Positions 62,524-64,000 of a DNA stretch of 64,000 bases are shown here, in pieces (position 1 is the first letter of the stretch; each line of letters starts with the position of its first letter). A program made the position numbers and the translations under genes. The notes beneath the pieces were generated by a model. The model was given only the letters and a program-made list of their open reading frames with translations. It searched no databases and was not told the DNA's origin. This DNA comes from Rhizobium leguminosarum (GTDB taxonomy: Bacteria; Pseudomonadota; Alphaproteobacteria; Rhizobiales; Rhizobiaceae): assembly GCF_004123835.1 (NCBI RefSeq), contig NZ_MZMU01000001.1:124001-188000 (forward strand), written 5' to 3'.

Positions 62524-63732
62524 ATGAGCCAATCCAATGTCATTTTTGCGGCCAGCCGCAACCCGACGCGCGAAGACCTCTTTGCCCGTGCCGAGGAGAT
62601 CTCTGCCGACCTGTCGCGGCGCGCCGCAGACCTCGACCGCGAAGGCCGTCCGCCGCTCGCCGAGATCGTCAAATTGAAGAATGCCGGGCTACTCAATGCG
62701 CTGCATCCCACGCAAATCGGCGGCGGTGGCCTCGATTGGGTCGACGGGCTGAGGCTGGTGCGCATTCTCGCCCGTGGCGAGAGCTCGATCGGCCAGCTGC
62801 TCGGCTACCACTATGTCAACAGCCAGTACATCTACTGGGCGCTCGATGCCGCGCGCGCCCATGCGCTGGGCAGCGATACCGTCGCCAGGAACCTCTATTG
62901 GGGTGCGGCCGTCAATCCGCGCGATCCCGGGCTGGTGCTCACCCGCCGCGGCAACGGTTATGTGCTGAACGGACGCAAGTCCTTCTCCACGGCGGCGCGG
63001 GTCTCCGACTATATCAATGCCAATGCGACGCTCGACGACAAGATCGCCGGCTTCGCCGTGCCAACCAATCGTCCGGGCTACGTCGCCAACGACGACTGGG
63101 ACAATATCGGCCAGCGCCTGTCCGACAGCGGCAGCGTCGAATTTCATGATTTCCCCGTTTACGAGGAGGATTTCGTCGGCGCACCGGCCGCACCCGACGT
63201 GGCGCCGCCGGTGCTGTCGACTTTCAATACACCGTTCATCCAACTGGTCTTCGTCAATTTCTATCTCGGCACCGCGGAAGGCGCGCTGCAGGCGGCGGCC
63301 GATTACGTCCGCAACACGACCCGGCCGTGGATCACCTCCGGTGTCGAGCGGGCGGCCGATGATCCCTATATCCTCGAACGCGTCGGCGAATTCACCGCCG
63401 CGCTGAAGGCTTCGGCGGCCCTTGCCGACAGTGCGGCAGCCGCCGTGCAGGCAAGCCTTGCCCGCGGCCGCGACGTCACCGCGCGTGAGCGCGGCGAGGC
63501 GGCGGCGGAAGCCTATGCCGCCAAGGTCCACGCCACCCATGTCTCGCTCGACGTCACCTCGCGCGTCTTCGAGCTTACGGGCGCTCGATCGACGGCCGAC
63601 AAATACCGCTTCGACCGGTTCTGGCGCAATGTCCGTACCCATACGCTGCACGACCCGGTCTTCTACAAGGCGAAGGAAGTCGGTGAATTCGTGCTGAACG
63701 ACAAGATACCGGAGGTCAGCCTCTATAGCTGA
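62524..63732 (+). CDS. Acyl-CoA dehydrogenase-like monooxygenase (DszC/SfnB type)
   Basis: A 402-residue flavoprotein with the acyl-CoA dehydrogenase fold used by DszC-type monooxygenases: EIVKLKNAGLLNALHPTQIGGGGLDWVDGL (about 48-77), NGYVLNGRKSFSTAARVSDY (about 143-162), FELTGARSTADKYRFDRFWRNVRTHTLHDPVFYKAKEVG at the C-terminus. The last motif is shared with the partial gene at 63809. Reduced flavin must come from elsewhere. It is probably co-transcribed with the binding-protein gene at 61401. Desulfurisation of an imported organosulfur compound is the best guess. Confidence 0.89.
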   Translation: MSQSNVIFAASRNPTREDLFARAEEISADLSRRAADLDREGRPPLAEIVKLKNAGLLNALHPTQIGGGGLDWVDGLRLVRILARGESSIGQLLGYHYVNSQYIYWALDAARAHALGSDTVARNLYWGAAVNPRDPGLVLTRRGNGYVLNGRKSFSTAARVSDYINANATLDDKIAGFAVPTNRPGYVANDDWDNIGQRLSDSGSVEFHDFPVYEEDFVGAPAAPDVAPPVLSTFNTPFIQLVFVNFYLGTAEGALQAAADYVRNTTRPWITSGVERAADDPYILERVGEFTAALKASAALADSAAAAVQASLARGRDVTARERGEAAAEAYAAKVHATHVSLDVTSRVFELTGARSTADKYRFDRFWRNVRTHTLHDPVFYKAKEVGEFVLNDKIPEVSLYS

Positions 63733-63754
63733 ACGGCCATCGTTCATCGAACGC

Positions 63755-63789
63755 AAAAACCCCACTGCCGGCACCGGCGGTGGGGTTTT
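63755..63789. terminator. Bidirectional terminator between convergent monooxygenase genes
   Basis: AAAACCCCACTGCCGG and CCGGCGGTGGGGTTTT pair over 16 bp with one G-T, a CAC-like loop, an A-run before and a T-run after. It is a textbook bidirectional terminator. Confidence 0.85.
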
Positions 63790-63808
63790 CGGTTGGAGAG
63801 GTGAGATT

Positions 63809-64000
63809 TCAGAGCGCGCCGTTCTTCGGCGGCGTTACGCCGTTCAGATGGTAGTTGCCGACGACGTGATATTTCCAACGCACGGGATCGTGCAGCGTAT
63901 GGGTGCGGGCATTGCGCCAGTGGCGGTCGAGGTTGAGGCCGGCCTGCACCGACGAGGTTCCGGCAAGCTCGAAAAGCGTGTTCGAGGCCTCAAGCGCCAC
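63809..64000 (-). CDS. DszC-type acyl-CoA dehydrogenase-like monooxygenase (partial, C-terminus)
   Basis: The last 63 residues of a second DszC-like enzyme; its N-terminus lies beyond the window. It shares the C-terminal pattern FELAGTSSVQAGLNLDRHWRNARTHTLHDPVRWKYHVVG with the gene at 62524, differing at enough positions to be an old paralogue rather than a fresh duplication. It is convergent with 62524 and separated by a bidirectional terminator. Confidence 0.85.
   Translation of the reverse strand: MALEASNTLFELAGTSSVQAGLNLDRHWRNARTHTLHDPVRWKYHVVGNYHLNGVTPPKNGAL

Overview
The window is GC-rich DNA with alphaproteobacterial codon use, Tat and Sec signal peptides typical of rhizobia, and palindromic intergenic repeats of the kind scattered through Rhizobium genomes. 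A Rhizobium of the leguminosarum/etli group is the best guess from gene content; I ran no search. There are no rRNA or tRNA genes, CRISPR arrays, transposases or phage genes that I can see. The region is metabolic and unusually rich in ABC importers, with seven complete or partial systems.

Layout. (1) 1-2833 (-): a BMP-family importer (two permeases, Tat-type binding protein). (2) 3173-3847 (+): a GntR/FCD regulator. (3) 4069-13868 (-): a guanidine-use operon. It is headed by a clear guanidine-I (ykkC) riboswitch with its own terminator and encodes an SsuABC-like importer, two DUF1989 carboxyguanidine deiminase subunits, a biotin-dependent guanidine/urea carboxylase and allophanate hydrolase. 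Near-identical 14-bp sites lie upstream of both the BMP operon and the guanidine operon, suggesting shared control. (4) 14075-21274: an AraC regulator divergent from a carbohydrate importer operon ending in a Gfo/Idh/MocA::aldo-keto reductase fusion. (5) 21319-28567 (-): a complete cytochrome bd operon (regulator, cydD, cydC, cydA, cydB and the 40-residue cydX). It has an apparent FixK/FNR class-II promoter and a perfect 24-bp operator at a second promoter. (6) 28696-32290: hupE, a 2-hydroxyacid dehydrogenase, a Tim44-domain protein and a YbaK deacylase.

(7) 32538-39726 (+): a carbohydrate importer with a glycerophosphodiesterase, a LacI regulator and an inositol-monophosphatase-like enzyme, which looks like a phosphodiester-sugar catabolic operon. 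(8) 39775-42454 (-): a TPR-GGDEF diguanylate cyclase and a second GDPD-family protein. (9) 42657-50763: a LIV-type importer and GntR regulator divergent from a methylenetetrahydrofolate reductase and a LigM-type tetrahydrofolate-dependent O-demethylase, read as a methoxy-aromatic demethylation locus. (10) 50925-57068 (-): a peptide-type importer with a class V aminotransferase. (11) 57209-64000: a DszA-like flavin monooxygenase, a ribose-type importer split across a divergent promoter, and two DszC-like enzymes, the second cut by the window edge. These suggest organosulfur scavenging.

Two patterns cross the operons. Five of the seven binding-protein genes are followed at once by a strong hairpin before the next gene. 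Rhizobial palindromic repeats abut gene 3' ends, and in three of four cases they supply the stop codon.
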